DNA of 64,000 bases from Pseudonocardia terrae. Lineage in GTDB: Bacteria > Actinomycetota > Actinomycetes > Mycobacteriales > Pseudonocardiaceae. Below the pieces are notes generated by a model that was not told the origin of the DNA, ran no database searches, and saw only the letters and a program-made list of their open reading frames with translations. The DNA is taken from positions 1-64,000 of the forward strand of contig NZ_JAJTTE010000005.1 of the NCBI RefSeq assembly GCF_021343995.1. Reading direction: 5' to 3'. Position numbers and translations under genes: made by a program. Within the stretch, counting starts at the first letter, position 1; every line of letters starts with the position of its first letter. This document shows, piece by piece, positions 15,995 through 25,423 of this stretch.

Positions 15995-17311
15995 TCAGCT
16001 CGCCGCGAACAGCTCGGGCTGCCAGCGCCCGACGATTCCCCGCAGCGGCACCTCCGCCTCGAGCTGGCACAGCACCCCGAGCGTGCCGAGGGTGACCCGG
16101 TGCACCAGCAGGTACTGGGGCGGGAGGTTCAGCGCGCGTCCGGTGTCGAACTCCGGCCGCCGCAGGTCGCCGACGCGCTCGGCCTGCTTCTGCAGCCAGG
16201 CCCGGGTGAAGCGGAAGGTCTCGGTGTGCAGGGGCTCGGTGAACGGCGCCAGGTAGGTGAGGGCCTCCTCCGCGGTGAGCTCGGTGCCCGGACGCACGAA
16301 GCCCTCGTCGCGCAACAGCTGCAGCAGGTCCGCCGGCCGGTTCTCCAGGGCGTACTTGGTCATCACGGTCAGCGGCGGCGGCAGCCCCTCGGGGAGCCGG
16401 GCGACCGCTCCGAAGTCGACGACGAGCAACCGCCCGTCGTCGAGCACCTGGAAGTTGCCCGGGTGCGGGTCGGAGTGCAACAGGTGCAGCCGGTACGGCG
16501 CCGAGTAGTGGAACCCGGCGAGCCGCTCGCCCGCGTGGTCGCGCTGCGCCTGGGTGCCGGAGCGGATCACGTCGGACAGCCGGCGCCCGGTGACCCACTC
16601 GCTCACCATCGCCCGAGGCGCCGAGGCGACGACCTTCGGCACCCGGATCTCGGGGTCGCCGTCGTACTCGGCGGCGAAGGCCCGCTGGTTGTCGGCCTCG
16701 TCCCGGTAGTCGAGCTCCTCGACCATCCGCTCCTGCAGCTCCGTGATCAGCGGCTTGATCTCCATGCCCGGCGCCAGCGGCTGCAGCAACCGGCTCATCC
16801 GGGAGAGCTGGCGCAGGTCGGACCGCAGGGCCTCCTCCGCGCCCGGGTACTGGACCTTGACGGCCACCTCCCGGCCGTCGCGCCAGATGCCGCGGTGGAC
16901 CTGTCCGATGCTCGCCGCCGCGGCGGGCTCCTCGTCGAAGTCGCGGAAGCGCGACCGCCAGTTGCGCCCGAACTGCTCGGCCAGCATCCGGTGGACATCG
17001 TCCGGCGGCATCGGCGGAGCCGCGCTCTGCAGCTTGGTCAACGCGTCCCGGTACGGGCCGGCCAGCTCCTCGGGCACCGCGGCCTCGAAGATGCTCAGCG
17101 CCTGGCCGAACTTCATCGCGCCGCCCTTGAGCTCGCCCAGGACCGCGAAGAGCTGCTCGGCGCTCTTGGCCATCATCTGCGCGGAGATCTGTTCCCGGTC
17201 GCCGCCCGCGAGCCGCCGGCCCCACCCGGCGGCGGCGCGCCCGGCGACCCCGAGCGGCAGGCTGGCCAGCTTGGCCGTGCGGGAGGCGGTCCGGCGGGGG
17301 ATGTCGCTCAC
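15995..17311 (-). CDS. ABC1/UbiB-family atypical kinase (Rv3197-like)
   Basis: Predicted 438-residue protein of the ABC1/ADCK/UbiB family. The invariant KxGQ motif appears as MKFGQ (66-70); the Ala-rich nucleotide loop is AAASIGQVH (~131-139); the ATP Lys is in VAVKVQYPG (~152); HSDPHPGNF and VVDFGA are the catalytic and metal loops. Members act as ATPases in isoprenoid-lipid metabolism; the mycobacterial homologue next to whiB7 is reported to belong to the WhiB7 regulon and to affect macrolide tolerance. GTG at 17311 is chosen because the family N-terminus begins there; the upstream reading frame is Arg/Gly-rich noise. Convergent with the whiB7 unit. Confidence 0.9.
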   Translation of the reverse strand: MSDIPRRTASRTAKLASLPLGVAGRAAAGWGRRLAGGDREQISAQMMAKSAEQLFAVLGELKGGAMKFGQALSIFEAAVPEELAGPYRDALTKLQSAAPPMPPDDVHRMLAEQFGRNWRSRFRDFDEEPAAAASIGQVHRGIWRDGREVAVKVQYPGAEEALRSDLRQLSRMSRLLQPLAPGMEIKPLITELQERMVEELDYRDEADNQRAFAAEYDGDPEIRVPKVVASAPRAMVSEWVTGRRLSDVIRSGTQAQRDHAGERLAGFHYSAPYRLHLLHSDPHPGNFQVLDDGRLLVVDFGAVARLPEGLPPPLTVMTKYALENRPADLLQLLRDEGFVRPGTELTAEEALTYLAPFTEPLHTETFRFTRAWLQKQAERVGDLRRPEFDTGRALNLPPQYLLVHRVTLGTLGVLCQLEAEVPLRGIVGRWQPELFAAS

Positions 17312-17399
17312 CCCATGATTGTCTCCCGCCGCGCGGCCGGGGCGCACGTCGCGCCGACCTCTGCCCGGGCATCCGCGGCGCACGTGGGGGAGGGCTGCG

Positions 17400-18503
17400 T
17401 CACACCGGCTGACGACCGGGCGCCGGACGCGAGCCGCGCGTCGGTTCGTCCGGCGCTCGCGAGGGCCCCGGCGCTCCGGCCTTCCCAGCCGGGACCCGGG
17501 GTCCCGGGACCGGGACCGGCGCCGCCCGTGGGTTCGCGCCGCAGTGACAGTCGGGGTGCGCCCGCCAGAGGCGGCGGTGCAGGCCGCCGCCGTGCACGTC
17601 GAGCTCGAGGGCCGCGCCGAGGGTCGGCGGCGGGCGCTCGCCGTCGAGCGCGAGGAGCGCCTGGGCCGCCCCCAGGGCCGCGGTGGCGGCGACCGCCTCC
17701 GGCTCCGCCCCGCCGCTGCGGCCCGTCAGCTGGGCCGCGACCACCGGCCAGGCCGGGTCGTGGTCGCCCCGGCCGAGCTCCACGCACCGCAGGCACGGCG
17801 AGCGTCCGACCAGGACCAGGGGCCCCACCACCCCGAGCCCGTCGCGGACCAGCACCGGCAGGTGGTTGGTGCCGGTCGCCGCGAGGTCGGTGACGATCTC
17901 CGGCTCGGGGACCACCGCGTCGGTGAGTACCACGAGGTCGGGGGTGCGCCCTGGGGGCAGGGCGCCGGTCGCCGTGCCGGCGCGGGCCCGGCGGACGGCC
18001 TCGGCGGCCGCCTCCGCACGGGGCCTGCCCATCGCCTCCTCCCCGTACCCGCACCCGACGTCTGCGCTCTCGACGTGCCCCCGCGCGACGACCTGCACCG
18101 CCCCGACCCCCGCCCGCGCGAGCGCCGCAGCCACGCCGACGGCCAGCGGCCCGTCGCCCCGTACCTGGACGGCGCTCGTAGCCCGGTGCTGCGCCCGTCG
18201 CTCGCCCGCGGCCGGGTCGACCAGGGCACCGCGCTCCACGAGGCCCCGGAGCAGGGCCTGGGCGAACTCGACCCCGACCCCGCGGGCGGCCGCCTCCGCG
18301 ACCCAGTCGAGCGCGACCGCGGGCGCACGCAGCCGCTCGAGCAGGGGCAGCACCGCTGCCGGCAGGCCGCCCACCACGACGCTGCCCCGCGGGGTCAGCC
18401 CGATCTGACGGGCGCGGGCTCCCCGGGCGAGCAGGGGCCGGTGCGGGGCGAGGACCAGCCGGCGGGGGACGGAGGCGAGGGCGCGGATCACGGGACCGAG
18501 CAT
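17400..18503 (-). CDS. ThiF/E1-like cyclodehydratase-family protein (Rv3196-like)
   Basis: Predicted 367-residue protein related to the ThiF/E1-like or TOMM cyclodehydratase-partner proteins. An N-terminal winged-helix-like part (~1-110) precedes a Rossmann-like domain containing VQVRGDGPLAVGVAAALARAGVG. A zinc-type Cys set is split: CLRC (~residue 240) and CHC in HPDCHCG near ~330. No precursor peptide or cyclodehydratase gene is nearby, so it probably is not a RiPP enzyme here. The position between the ABC1 gene and the metallopeptidases mirrors mycobacterial Rv3196. The C-terminal ~40 residues are Pro/Gly/Arg-rich linker. Function unknown. ATG at 18503; an upstream ATG at 18539 is possible. 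Confidence 0.7.
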   Translation of the reverse strand: MLGPVIRALASVPRRLVLAPHRPLLARGARARQIGLTPRGSVVVGGLPAAVLPLLERLRAPAVALDWVAEAAARGVGVEFAQALLRGLVERGALVDPAAGERRAQHRATSAVQVRGDGPLAVGVAAALARAGVGAVQVVARGHVESADVGCGYGEEAMGRPRAEAAAEAVRRARAGTATGALPPGRTPDLVVLTDAVVPEPEIVTDLAATGTNHLPVLVRDGLGVVGPLVLVGRSPCLRCVELGRGDHDPAWPVVAAQLTGRSGGAEPEAVAATAALGAAQALLALDGERPPPTLGAALELDVHGGGLHRRLWRAHPDCHCGANPRAAPVPVPGPRVPAGKAGAPGPSRAPDEPTRGSRPAPGRQPV

Positions 18504-18618
18504 GGTCGTCGACCCGCCGCCGGGCGAACGGTTGTCCACAGGCGCGAGGATCTGTGGACAACCCGGGTGCCGAGGTCCTCCGCTCCCGCCCGCCCGTCGC
18601 GGGGCTTAGGGTGGAGGA

Positions 18619-19218
18619 ATGGCGAGCCCCGCGGTCGTCGAGGTGAGACGGAGTCAACGGCGGCGTCGGATGGTCAGCGCACGGCGCGAGGGTGACACGG
18701 TGATCGTGTTCATCCCGGGCTGGATGAGCGAGGCCGAGGAACGGCGCTGGGTGGACGAGATGGTCAGCCGGCTCGAGAAGAGCGAGGCGAAGCGGCGCTC
18801 ACCCGGCCGGCACGGCGACGGGGCGCTGCTCGACCGCTGCCTCGAGCTGTCGAAGCGCTACCTGGGCGGCCGGGCCACACCGGCGTCGGTGCGCTGGGTG
18901 CCGCCGATGCGCACCCGCTGGGCCTCCTGCACCCCGCAGGACCGCACCATCCGGATCAGCGAGCGGCTGCGCGAGGCGCCGGGATGGGTGGTCGACTACG
19001 TACTGGTGCACGAGCTGGCGCACCTGCTCGCCCCCGGGCACGACGACTACTTCTGGTCGTTGGTGCACCACTACCCGCGCACCGAGCGCGCGATCGGCTA
19101 CCTGGAGGGGCTGTCCGCGGCCGCCGGCCTGGGCCTGGTCGGCACGGACGGCGAGGACCTCCCCGACACCGACGAGGAGCCCGAGACCGCGGGCGAGGCC
19201 GCCGCGAACGTGGGCTGA
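18619..19218 (+). CDS. YgjP/SprT-like zinc metallopeptidase (DUF45)
   Basis: Predicted 199-residue cytosolic zinc protein. The zinc-protease motif HELAHL is at residues ~132-137, followed by a glycine and third His (APGHDDYFW), the M48-like YgjP/WLM pattern. MRTRWASC upstream is also typical of the family (RWGSC). The C-terminal tail is acidic and disordered. ATG 18619 has GGAGG just before it and a TAGGGT hexamer at 18607-18612. Transcribed divergently from the ThiF-like gene and convergent with the zincin gene. Cellular role unknown. Confidence 0.85.
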   Translation: MASPAVVEVRRSQRRRRMVSARREGDTVIVFIPGWMSEAEERRWVDEMVSRLEKSEAKRRSPGRHGDGALLDRCLELSKRYLGGRATPASVRWVPPMRTRWASCTPQDRTIRISERLREAPGWVVDYVLVHELAHLLAPGHDDYFWSLVHHYPRTERAIGYLEGLSAAAGLGLVGTDGEDLPDTDEEPETAGEAAANVG

Positions 19219-19224
19219 ACGCGA

Positions 19225-19258
19225 CACGGCGCCGGCCCCGTGGAGGACCGGCGCCGTG
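19225..19258. terminator. Bidirectional terminator
   Basis: CACGGCGCCGG (19225-19235) pairs perfectly with CCGGCGCCGTG (19248-19258), 11 bp around a 12-base loop, placed between two convergent genes. Confidence 0.7.
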
Positions 19259-19279
19259 CGGGCGGCTCGAGCGCGACGA

Positions 19280-20809
19280 TCAGGCGCGGGGCGCCCCGCC
19301 CTCGTCCTCGCCGTCCCGCTTGTCCCGGGTCTCGTCGGCGGCGCCGGGCTCCTCGGCCGCCGCGGCGCCCGGCTCGTCGTCCGTCCCCGGCTCCTCCGGC
19401 TTCTCCTGCTCCGCGGCCTCGGCGGCCTCCGCCGCGAACTGCTTCTCCAGCTCGGCGATCGGGTCGGCGGAGTCGCGGCGGTGCACGAAGCCGGCCGGGT
19501 CGTCGAGGTCGTCGGAGTCCGGCAGCAGGTCGGGGTGGGCCCACACCGCGTCGCGGCCCTCGATCCCGCGCTCCTCGCCGAGGAGCTTCCACAGCTCTGC
19601 GGCGGCCCGCAGCTTCCGCGGCCGCAGCTCGAGCCCGACGATGGAGGCGAAGGCCTGCTCGGCCGGCCCGCCGGAGGCACGGCGGCGGCGCAGCGTCTCG
19701 CGCATCGCACCCGCCCCGGGCAGGCGCTCGCCGACGCCCTCGGCCACGACCGTGTCCACCCAGCCCTCGATCAGGGCGAGCAGCGTCTCGAGCCGGGTCA
19801 GCGCCGCCTTCTGCTCCGGCGTCGTCTGCGGCTCGAACATGCCGGACTGCATGGCCTCCTGGATCGACGCCGGGTTCGACGGGTCGATCTGGCGGGCCAT
19901 GTCCTCGATGCGCGACGTGTCGATGGTGATGCCGCGGGCGTAGTCCTCGACCGCGCCGAGCAGCCGCTCCCGCAGCCACGGCACGTGCGCGAACAGCCGG
20001 TGGTGGGCCGCCTCGCGGGCCGCCAGGAAGATCATGACCTCGCTGGCCGGGCGGTCGAGGCCCTCGGTGAACTTCTCGATCGCCTCGGGCAGCAGGGCCG
20101 CGGTGCGCTCGGGCCCGACCGGGAAGCCGACCTCGGTGCCGGTGAGCACCTCGGCCGCGAGCTGGCCGAGACCGCTGCCGAGCTGGCTGCCGAACGCCAG
20201 CCCGCCCATCTGGCCGATCATCGCGAGCATCGGCCCGGCCGCCTCGCGGATCTCCTCGGGCAGGCCCTCCACCCATGCACCGGACACGCGCTGGGCGACG
20301 GGGTCGCACAGCCGCTTCCAGGTGGGCATGCTCTCCTTCACCCAGTCCGTCGGTGTCCAGGCCACGCTCTCGGATGCGCCGGCGGGGAACTCCGTGGCCG
20401 GGTCGAGCCACAGCTCCGCGAGCTTGAGGGCGTCGGCCACGGCGGTGCGCTGGGCGTCCGTGAGCGACGACGTCTTCTGCGCGAGCTGCTGGGTGGCCAT
20501 CTGCGCCGCGAGGTCGTAGTTGACCGGGCCGCCACCGCCGCCGGCCTGGCCCGCGCTCGACAGCATCTGCCCGAGCTGGCTGAGCATCTGGCCGAGCTGC
20601 CCGACGTCGAAACCGCCCGGACCGCCGCCGGGCATGCCGGGCATCCCCGGCATCCCCGGGATGCCGGGGAACTGACCACCGCCGGGCAGGTTGCCGAAAC
20701 CGAACGGGTCCTTGGGGCCGTCGTTACCGCCCTCGCCGCCCTCGTCCCGCTTGCGGTCGCGGTCCGGGTCGCGGTCGGAGGGGCCGAAGCCGAACGGGAC
20801 GTCACTCAT
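19280..20809 (-). CDS. Zincin-like metallopeptidase (DUF2342 / Rv3195-like)
   Basis: Predicted 509-residue protein of the DUF2342 'zincin' family, seen across actinobacteria and sometimes annotated as a putative hydrolase associated with F420. N-terminal ~85 residues are low-complexity with GMPGMPGMPGG-type repeats, then a mainly helical domain. The zinc-like motif is in FLAAREAAHHRLF (~residues 255-270). The C-terminal ~50 residues are acidic (E, A, D, G) and disordered. ATG 20809 lies 50 bases from the divergent PDZ-protease gene; this pair is conserved in mycobacteria (Rv3194c/Rv3195). Activity is not established. Confidence 0.82.
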   Translation of the reverse strand: MSDVPFGFGPSDRDPDRDRKRDEGGEGGNDGPKDPFGFGNLPGGGQFPGIPGMPGMPGMPGGGPGGFDVGQLGQMLSQLGQMLSSAGQAGGGGGPVNYDLAAQMATQQLAQKTSSLTDAQRTAVADALKLAELWLDPATEFPAGASESVAWTPTDWVKESMPTWKRLCDPVAQRVSGAWVEGLPEEIREAAGPMLAMIGQMGGLAFGSQLGSGLGQLAAEVLTGTEVGFPVGPERTAALLPEAIEKFTEGLDRPASEVMIFLAAREAAHHRLFAHVPWLRERLLGAVEDYARGITIDTSRIEDMARQIDPSNPASIQEAMQSGMFEPQTTPEQKAALTRLETLLALIEGWVDTVVAEGVGERLPGAGAMRETLRRRRASGGPAEQAFASIVGLELRPRKLRAAAELWKLLGEERGIEGRDAVWAHPDLLPDSDDLDDPAGFVHRRDSADPIAELEKQFAAEAAEAAEQEKPEEPGTDDEPGAAAAEEPGAADETRDKRDGEDEGGAPRA

Positions 20810-20859
20810 GCCGACCACGGTACGCGGACCCCGAGGGCTGCGGCGTAGGTTCGCACCTC

Positions 20860-21882
20860 GTGAGCCGCCGGACGTCGACGCTGGTCGCCGCGGTGCTCCT
20901 CGTGATGGTGGTGGTGGGCGTCGGGACGGTCGTCCGCGTGCCCTTCGTCGCGCTGGGGCCCGGACCGACCTACGACACGCTGGGCGCCGTGGACGGGACG
21001 CAGGTCGTCGCCGTCGCCGGGGCGCCGACCTTCCCCACCACGGGGCACCTCAACATGACCACCGTCTCGGTCAACGACGGCGTGACCGGCCTGCAGGCGC
21101 TCGGGTTCTGGCTGGCGCCGGACCGGCGGCTGGTGCCGCGGGACACCGTGTTCCCGCCGGGGCGGTCGACCGAGGAGGTCGACAAGGAGAACGCGGAGCA
21201 GTTCGCGGCGTCGGAGACGAACGCCGAGCTCGCCGCGCTCGCCGAGCTGAAGCTGCCGACCCGGGCGACCGTGGCCGACGTGGTGGCGGGCTCGCCGGCG
21301 GAGGGTGTGCTGCAGCAGGGGGACACGATCGTGTCGGTGCGCGGGACCCCGGTCGCGACCCCGCAGGCCGTGGCCGACGCGCTGAACGGCACGCGGCCCG
21401 GCGAGCCGGTCGTCGTCACCTACCGGCGCGGCGAGGCCCAGCAGGACGCCACCATCACGCTCGGCTCCAACCCCGACCGGGACCAGGGCATGCTCGGTGT
21501 CCGCCTGGGCGTGCAGCCCGCGGCGGGCGCGATCACGATCAGCCTCGGCGACATCGGCGGGCCGTCGGCCGGGCTGATGTTCGCGCTCGCCGTCGTCGAC
21601 AAGCTGACGCCGGGCGAGCTCAACGGCGGCCAGTTCGTCGCGGGCACCGGCACCATCACCGCGGACGGGACGGTCGGGCCGATCGGCGGCATCCCCTTCA
21701 AGATGCGGGCGGCACGCGACGCGGGCGCGGTCACCTTCCTCGTGCCGAGCGACAACTGCGCCGAGGCCCTGCAGAACGCACCCGACGGACTGCGCCTGGT
21801 CCGGGTCACCACGCTCGCCTCCGCCGTCGACGCCCTGGAGACGCTCGACGCCGGCGGCCAGGCCCCCGCGTGCACCCCGTGA
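20860..21882 (+). CDS. Membrane-anchored PDZ/Lon-like (S16) serine protease
   Basis: Predicted 340-residue protease. One N-terminal membrane helix (residues ~8-26) anchors it outside the membrane; a PDZ domain is visible around VVAGSPAEGVLQQGDTIVSVRG; the C-terminal S16 Lon proteolytic domain has the catalytic Ser in GGPSAGLMF and Lys in GIPFKMRAA (Ser-Lys dyad). There is no AAA+ domain, as is normal for this YlbL-type family. Start GTG at 20860 follows a TAGGTT hexamer (20846-20851) by 8 bases, likely leaderless. Next to the UPF0182 gene, as in mycobacteria (Rv3193c/Rv3194c). Confidence 0.92.
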   Translation: MSRRTSTLVAAVLLVMVVVGVGTVVRVPFVALGPGPTYDTLGAVDGTQVVAVAGAPTFPTTGHLNMTTVSVNDGVTGLQALGFWLAPDRRLVPRDTVFPPGRSTEEVDKENAEQFAASETNAELAALAELKLPTRATVADVVAGSPAEGVLQQGDTIVSVRGTPVATPQAVADALNGTRPGEPVVVTYRRGEAQQDATITLGSNPDRDQGMLGVRLGVQPAAGAITISLGDIGGPSAGLMFALAVVDKLTPGELNGGQFVAGTGTITADGTVGPIGGIPFKMRAARDAGAVTFLVPSDNCAEALQNAPDGLRLVRVTTLASAVDALETLDAGGQAPACTP

Positions 21883-22063
21883 GCACCCCGTGAGCGCGGC
21901 TGAGCTGGGCGGATCCGTGCTGTCGTGGGAACGCGGTACGGTCGGCCGCGAGCGGACGCGGAACGGACGAACCGTACGAAGAGTGCGAGCACACGGGACA
22001 CACGGGAACTCCACACCCCGTCCGTAGAGTTGACGCACCAGAACCGACCCTCGAGGAGTTGCC

Positions 22064-24997
22064 GTGGCCATGCGGCCCCCGGCGGGAGCGCCGTCGTTGT
22101 CCCGCCGTACGCGGATACTGCTGATCGCGGCCGCGGTCCTGGTGGTCGTGCTGCTGGGCGGGTCCCGGCTGATCGACTTCTACGTCGACTGGCTCTGGTA
22201 CGGAGAGACCGGCTACCGCGGCGTGCTGGGCACCGTGATCGCCACCCGAGCCATCCAGTTCGTGATCGGCGGGCTGCTGCTCGGCGGCGCGGTCTGGCTC
22301 ACGCTGTGGCTCGCCTACCGGTTCCGCCCGGTCTTCGTGCCGGTCAACGGGCCGGAGGACCCGATCGCCCGGTACCGCACCGTGATCATCTCGCGCCTGC
22401 GGCTGTTCGGGATCGGCATCCCGGTGATCGTCGGGATCATCGCGGGCCTGGCCGCGCAGGGCGACTGGCAGACCACGCAGATGTTCCTGAACGGCACGCC
22501 GTTCGGGCAGACCGATCCCGAGTTCGGCAACGACATCGGCTTCTACGCCTTCACCCTGCCGTTCATCCGGCTGTTGCTGGACTGGCTGTTCGTCACCGTC
22601 GCGATCTGCTTCGTGGTCGCGCTCATCGCGAACTACGTCTTCGGCGGGATCCGGCTCGCCGGCCGCTCCGGCCAGGTCTCCGCGGCCGCACGGGCGCAGC
22701 TGGCGATCCTCGCCGGCATCTTCGTGCTGCTCAAGGCGGTCGCGTACTACCTCGACCGGTACGAGCTGCTCTACTCCGACCGGAACCAGAACTTCTTCGG
22801 CGCCACCTACACGGACCTCAACGCCGTGATGCCGGCGAAGATCATCCTGCTGGTCATCTCGATCATCTGCGCCGCGGCGTTCTTCGCGGCGGTCTTCCGC
22901 CGGAACCTGCAGCTCCCGGCCATCGCGGTGGTGCTGCTGGTGCTGTCGAGCGTGCTGGTCGGCGCGGCGTGGCCCGCCGTGCTGCAGCAGTTCGTGGTCG
23001 CGCCGAACGCGAACGAGCGTGAGGCCCCCTCGATCGAGCGGAACATCGCCGCCACCCGGCAGGCCTTCGGGCTCACGGACGACAAGGTCACGATCGAGCC
23101 CTACTCGGGCACGTCCACCGCCACGTCGGCGCAGGTCCGGGCGGACACGAACACGATCCCGAACATCCGCCTGCTCGACCCGGGCAAGCTCAACAAGACC
23201 TTCACCCAGCTCCAGCAGCGGCGGAACTTCTACGGCTTCCCCGAGAAGCTCGACATCGACCGCTACACGGTCAACGGGCAGAAGCAGGACTACGTGGTCG
23301 CGGCCCGCGAGCTCGACTCCAACGCGCTCGTCGGCAACCAGCAGGACTGGATCAACCGGCACCTCGTCTACACGCACGGCAACGGCTTCGTCGCCGCGCC
23401 GGCCAACCAGGTCAACGCCGCGCTGGAGGACACCGGCGGCCAGGGCGGTCTGCCGAAGTTCACCGTCAGCGACACCACGACCGAGGGCACGATCCCGGTC
23501 TCCGAGCCGCGCACCTACTACGGCGAGCTGATCACGGACTACTCGATCGTGGGCGCCGAGCAGGGCGCCGCACCGCGCGAGTACGACACCGACACGGCGC
23601 AGTACACCTACACCGGCAAGGGCGGCGTCTCGCTCGGCAACCTGTTCAACCGGCTGGTCTTCTCGCTGTACTACGGCGAGCGGAACATCCTGTTCAACAG
23701 CTCGATCAACGACAACTCCAAGATCATGTACAACCGCGACCCGCGGGACCGCGTCGAGAAGGCCGCCCCGTGGCTGACCGTCGACAACGACCCGTACCCC
23801 GCGGTGATCGACGGCCGGATCCAGTGGATCGTCGACGGCTACACCACGTTGCGGAACTACCCGTACGCGGAGCAGGTGCCGCTGGGCGACACCACGCAGG
23901 ACAGCCAGCTCGGCCTGCAGGGCCAGCGCCTGCCCAACGACACCATCAGTTACCTGCGCAACTCCGTGAAGGCGACCGTCGACGCCTACGACGGCACCGT
24001 CACGCTCTACGCCTTCGACGAGCAGGACCCGGTCCTCAAGACCTGGATGAAGGCGTTCCCGGGCACGGTCAAGCCGATGTCGGACATCAGCGACCAGCTG
24101 CGGCAGCACTTCCGGTACCCGGAGGACCAGTTCAAGGTCCAGCGTGAGCTGCTGACCCGCTACCACGTCGACAACCCGGGCGAGTTCTTCTCCACGGTCT
24201 CGTTCTGGGACGTCCCGTCCGACCCGACGGTCCAGGGCAACACCGGCGCCTCGCAGGACGCCCAGCCGCCGTACTACATGCTCACGGGCCTGCCGGGGCA
24301 GAACGGTGCGAGCTTCCAGCTCACGAGTGCCCTGGTGAGCCTGCGACGCCAGTTCATGGCCTCGTACATGTCGGCGAGCTCGGAACCGGACAGCTACGGC
24401 AAGATCACCGTGTTGCAGTTGCCCGCCGACACACAGACACTCGGGCCACAACAGGTCCAGGCGCAGTTCCTCGGCTCGCCGAACGTGTCGTCCGAGCTGA
24501 ACCTGCTGAGACAGAACCAGACCACGATCGACTACGGGAACCTGCTGACGTTGCCGGTGGCCGGCGGGCTGCTCTACGTCGAACCCGTGTACATCGAACG
24601 GGCGGGACAGGACTCGTCCTATCCGCAGCTCGCGCGCGTGCTCGTGAGCTTCGGTGGTCGGGTCGGGTACGACGCGAACCTCTCGACCGCGCTCGACCAG
24701 GTGTTCGGTGCGGGCGCGGGTGCCGCGGCCGCGGCCACGACACCGAGCCAGGGGACCACGCCACAGGCGCCGGCGGCGTCGCCCACCCCGAGTACCGGGA
24801 CCAGCCCCGCGCTGGCCTCCGCGGCGAACGAGATCTCCTCGGCCCTCGCCCAGCTCAAGGCCGCACAACAGTCGGGCGACTTCACGGCCCAGGGTCAGGC
24901 GCTCTCGGCGCTCGACGCGGCCGTCAAGAAGTTCCAGGCGGCGCAGAGCGCCGCGCCCGCCCCGCCGGCCAACCCGGCCCCCTCACCGGGCGGCTGA
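22064..24997 (+). CDS. UPF0182 family large membrane protein (Rv3193c-like)
   Basis: Predicted 977-residue membrane protein. The first ~310 residues hold about seven hydrophobic segments (first at ~15-35 after SRRTRILLIAAAVLVVVLL); the remaining ~570 residues form a large presumably extracytoplasmic domain with many Tyr/Asn-rich segments (ERNILFNSSINDNSKIMYNRDPRDRV), ending in a Pro/Ala/Ser-rich tail. Family function is unknown. GAGGAG precedes the GTG start; ATG at 22070 is an alternative. A perfect 13-bp hairpin follows the stop. Conserved neighbour of the PDZ protease gene. Confidence 0.93.
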   Translation: MAMRPPAGAPSLSRRTRILLIAAAVLVVVLLGGSRLIDFYVDWLWYGETGYRGVLGTVIATRAIQFVIGGLLLGGAVWLTLWLAYRFRPVFVPVNGPEDPIARYRTVIISRLRLFGIGIPVIVGIIAGLAAQGDWQTTQMFLNGTPFGQTDPEFGNDIGFYAFTLPFIRLLLDWLFVTVAICFVVALIANYVFGGIRLAGRSGQVSAAARAQLAILAGIFVLLKAVAYYLDRYELLYSDRNQNFFGATYTDLNAVMPAKIILLVISIICAAAFFAAVFRRNLQLPAIAVVLLVLSSVLVGAAWPAVLQQFVVAPNANEREAPSIERNIAATRQAFGLTDDKVTIEPYSGTSTATSAQVRADTNTIPNIRLLDPGKLNKTFTQLQQRRNFYGFPEKLDIDRYTVNGQKQDYVVAARELDSNALVGNQQDWINRHLVYTHGNGFVAAPANQVNAALEDTGGQGGLPKFTVSDTTTEGTIPVSEPRTYYGELITDYSIVGAEQGAAPREYDTDTAQYTYTGKGGVSLGNLFNRLVFSLYYGERNILFNSSINDNSKIMYNRDPRDRVEKAAPWLTVDNDPYPAVIDGRIQWIVDGYTTLRNYPYAEQVPLGDTTQDSQLGLQGQRLPNDTISYLRNSVKATVDAYDGTVTLYAFDEQDPVLKTWMKAFPGTVKPMSDISDQLRQHFRYPEDQFKVQRELLTRYHVDNPGEFFSTVSFWDVPSDPTVQGNTGASQDAQPPYYMLTGLPGQNGASFQLTSALVSLRRQFMASYMSASSEPDSYGKITVLQLPADTQTLGPQQVQAQFLGSPNVSSELNLLRQNQTTIDYGNLLTLPVAGGLLYVEPVYIERAGQDSSYPQLARVLVSFGGRVGYDANLSTALDQVFGAGAGAAAAATTPSQGTTPQAPAASPTPSTGTSPALASAANEISSALAQLKAAQQSGDFTAQGQALSALDAAVKKFQAAQSAAPAPPANPAPSPGG

Positions 24998-25015
24998 GGC
25001 CAGCAGAGCCGCAGG

Positions 25016-25044
25016 CGGGCGGCCCCGGATCCCGGGGCCGCCCG
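25016..25044 (+). terminator. Terminator after the UPF0182 gene
   Basis: CGGGCGGCCCCGG (25016-25028) and its exact complement (25032-25044) form a 13-bp stem with a 3-base loop, 18 bases after the stop codon. No T-tract. Confidence 0.7.
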
Positions 25045-25292
25045 TCGGCGTTCTCGGGCCGGATCCCGACGGGTGGGGGTGCGGTCCGGGTGTGAGCAGG
25101 CTTACCGGATCCCGTGCCCGGCCCGCTGACCGGCGCAAACGTCCCGGCGCCGCTCGCGGCGCGGCATCGTCGCAGGTCAGATGGCCCGGGGCGGAAACCG
25201 ACCCCCCGTGCACGCCCCGTTCGCGAGCGTGTAATGTTCTGGGCACAACAGCAAGACAGCAGTGCGAAGCCCGGAAGGGCAGACCACAGCGA

Positions 25293-25369
25293 CGCGGGGT
25301 GGAGCAGCTCGGTAGCTCGCTGGGCTCATAACCCAGAGGTCGCAGGTTCGAATCCTGCCCCCGCTACCA
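25293..25369 (+). tRNA. Initiator tRNA-fMet (CAU)
   Basis: A 77-base cloverleaf with anticodon CAU in the loop CTCATAA. The anticodon stem has three consecutive G-C pairs (GGG/CCC), the first and last acceptor bases form a C1-U72 mismatch (5' CGCGGGG, 3' CCCCGCU), and the T arm is GCAGG-TTCGAAT-CCTGC; these are initiator hallmarks. CCA is encoded (25367-25369). A likely -10 (TAATGT) lies about 60 bases upstream. A 14-bp hairpin follows. Confidence 0.97.
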
Positions 25370-25373
25370 CGTC

Positions 25374-25406
25374 GAAGGCCCCCAGGCTATCCGCCTGGGG
25401 GCCTTC
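25374..25406. terminator. Bidirectional terminator between tRNA-fMet and the PQQ operon
   Basis: GAAGGCCCCCAGGC (25374-25387) and its exact complement (25393-25406) form a perfect 14-bp stem with loop TATCC. It ends 17 bases from the last gene of the minus-strand PQQ operon and 4 bases from the tRNA, so it can serve both. Confidence 0.8.
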
Positions 25407-25423
25407 GCCATGTCGGGCCCGGT

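Noticed and set aside
17400..18503. RiPP (TOMM) biosynthesis gene cluster
   Set aside because: Only one cyclodehydratase-like protein is present, with no precursor, dehydrogenase or YcaO gene; its position fits a conserved core block.
21806..24868. Antisense open frame of about 1020 codons opposite the UPF0182 gene
   Set aside because: GC-rich third positions on the coding strand keep the opposite strand free of stops; the translation is low complexity (V, E, R, D, Q) with no domain, while the plus strand has a clear family.
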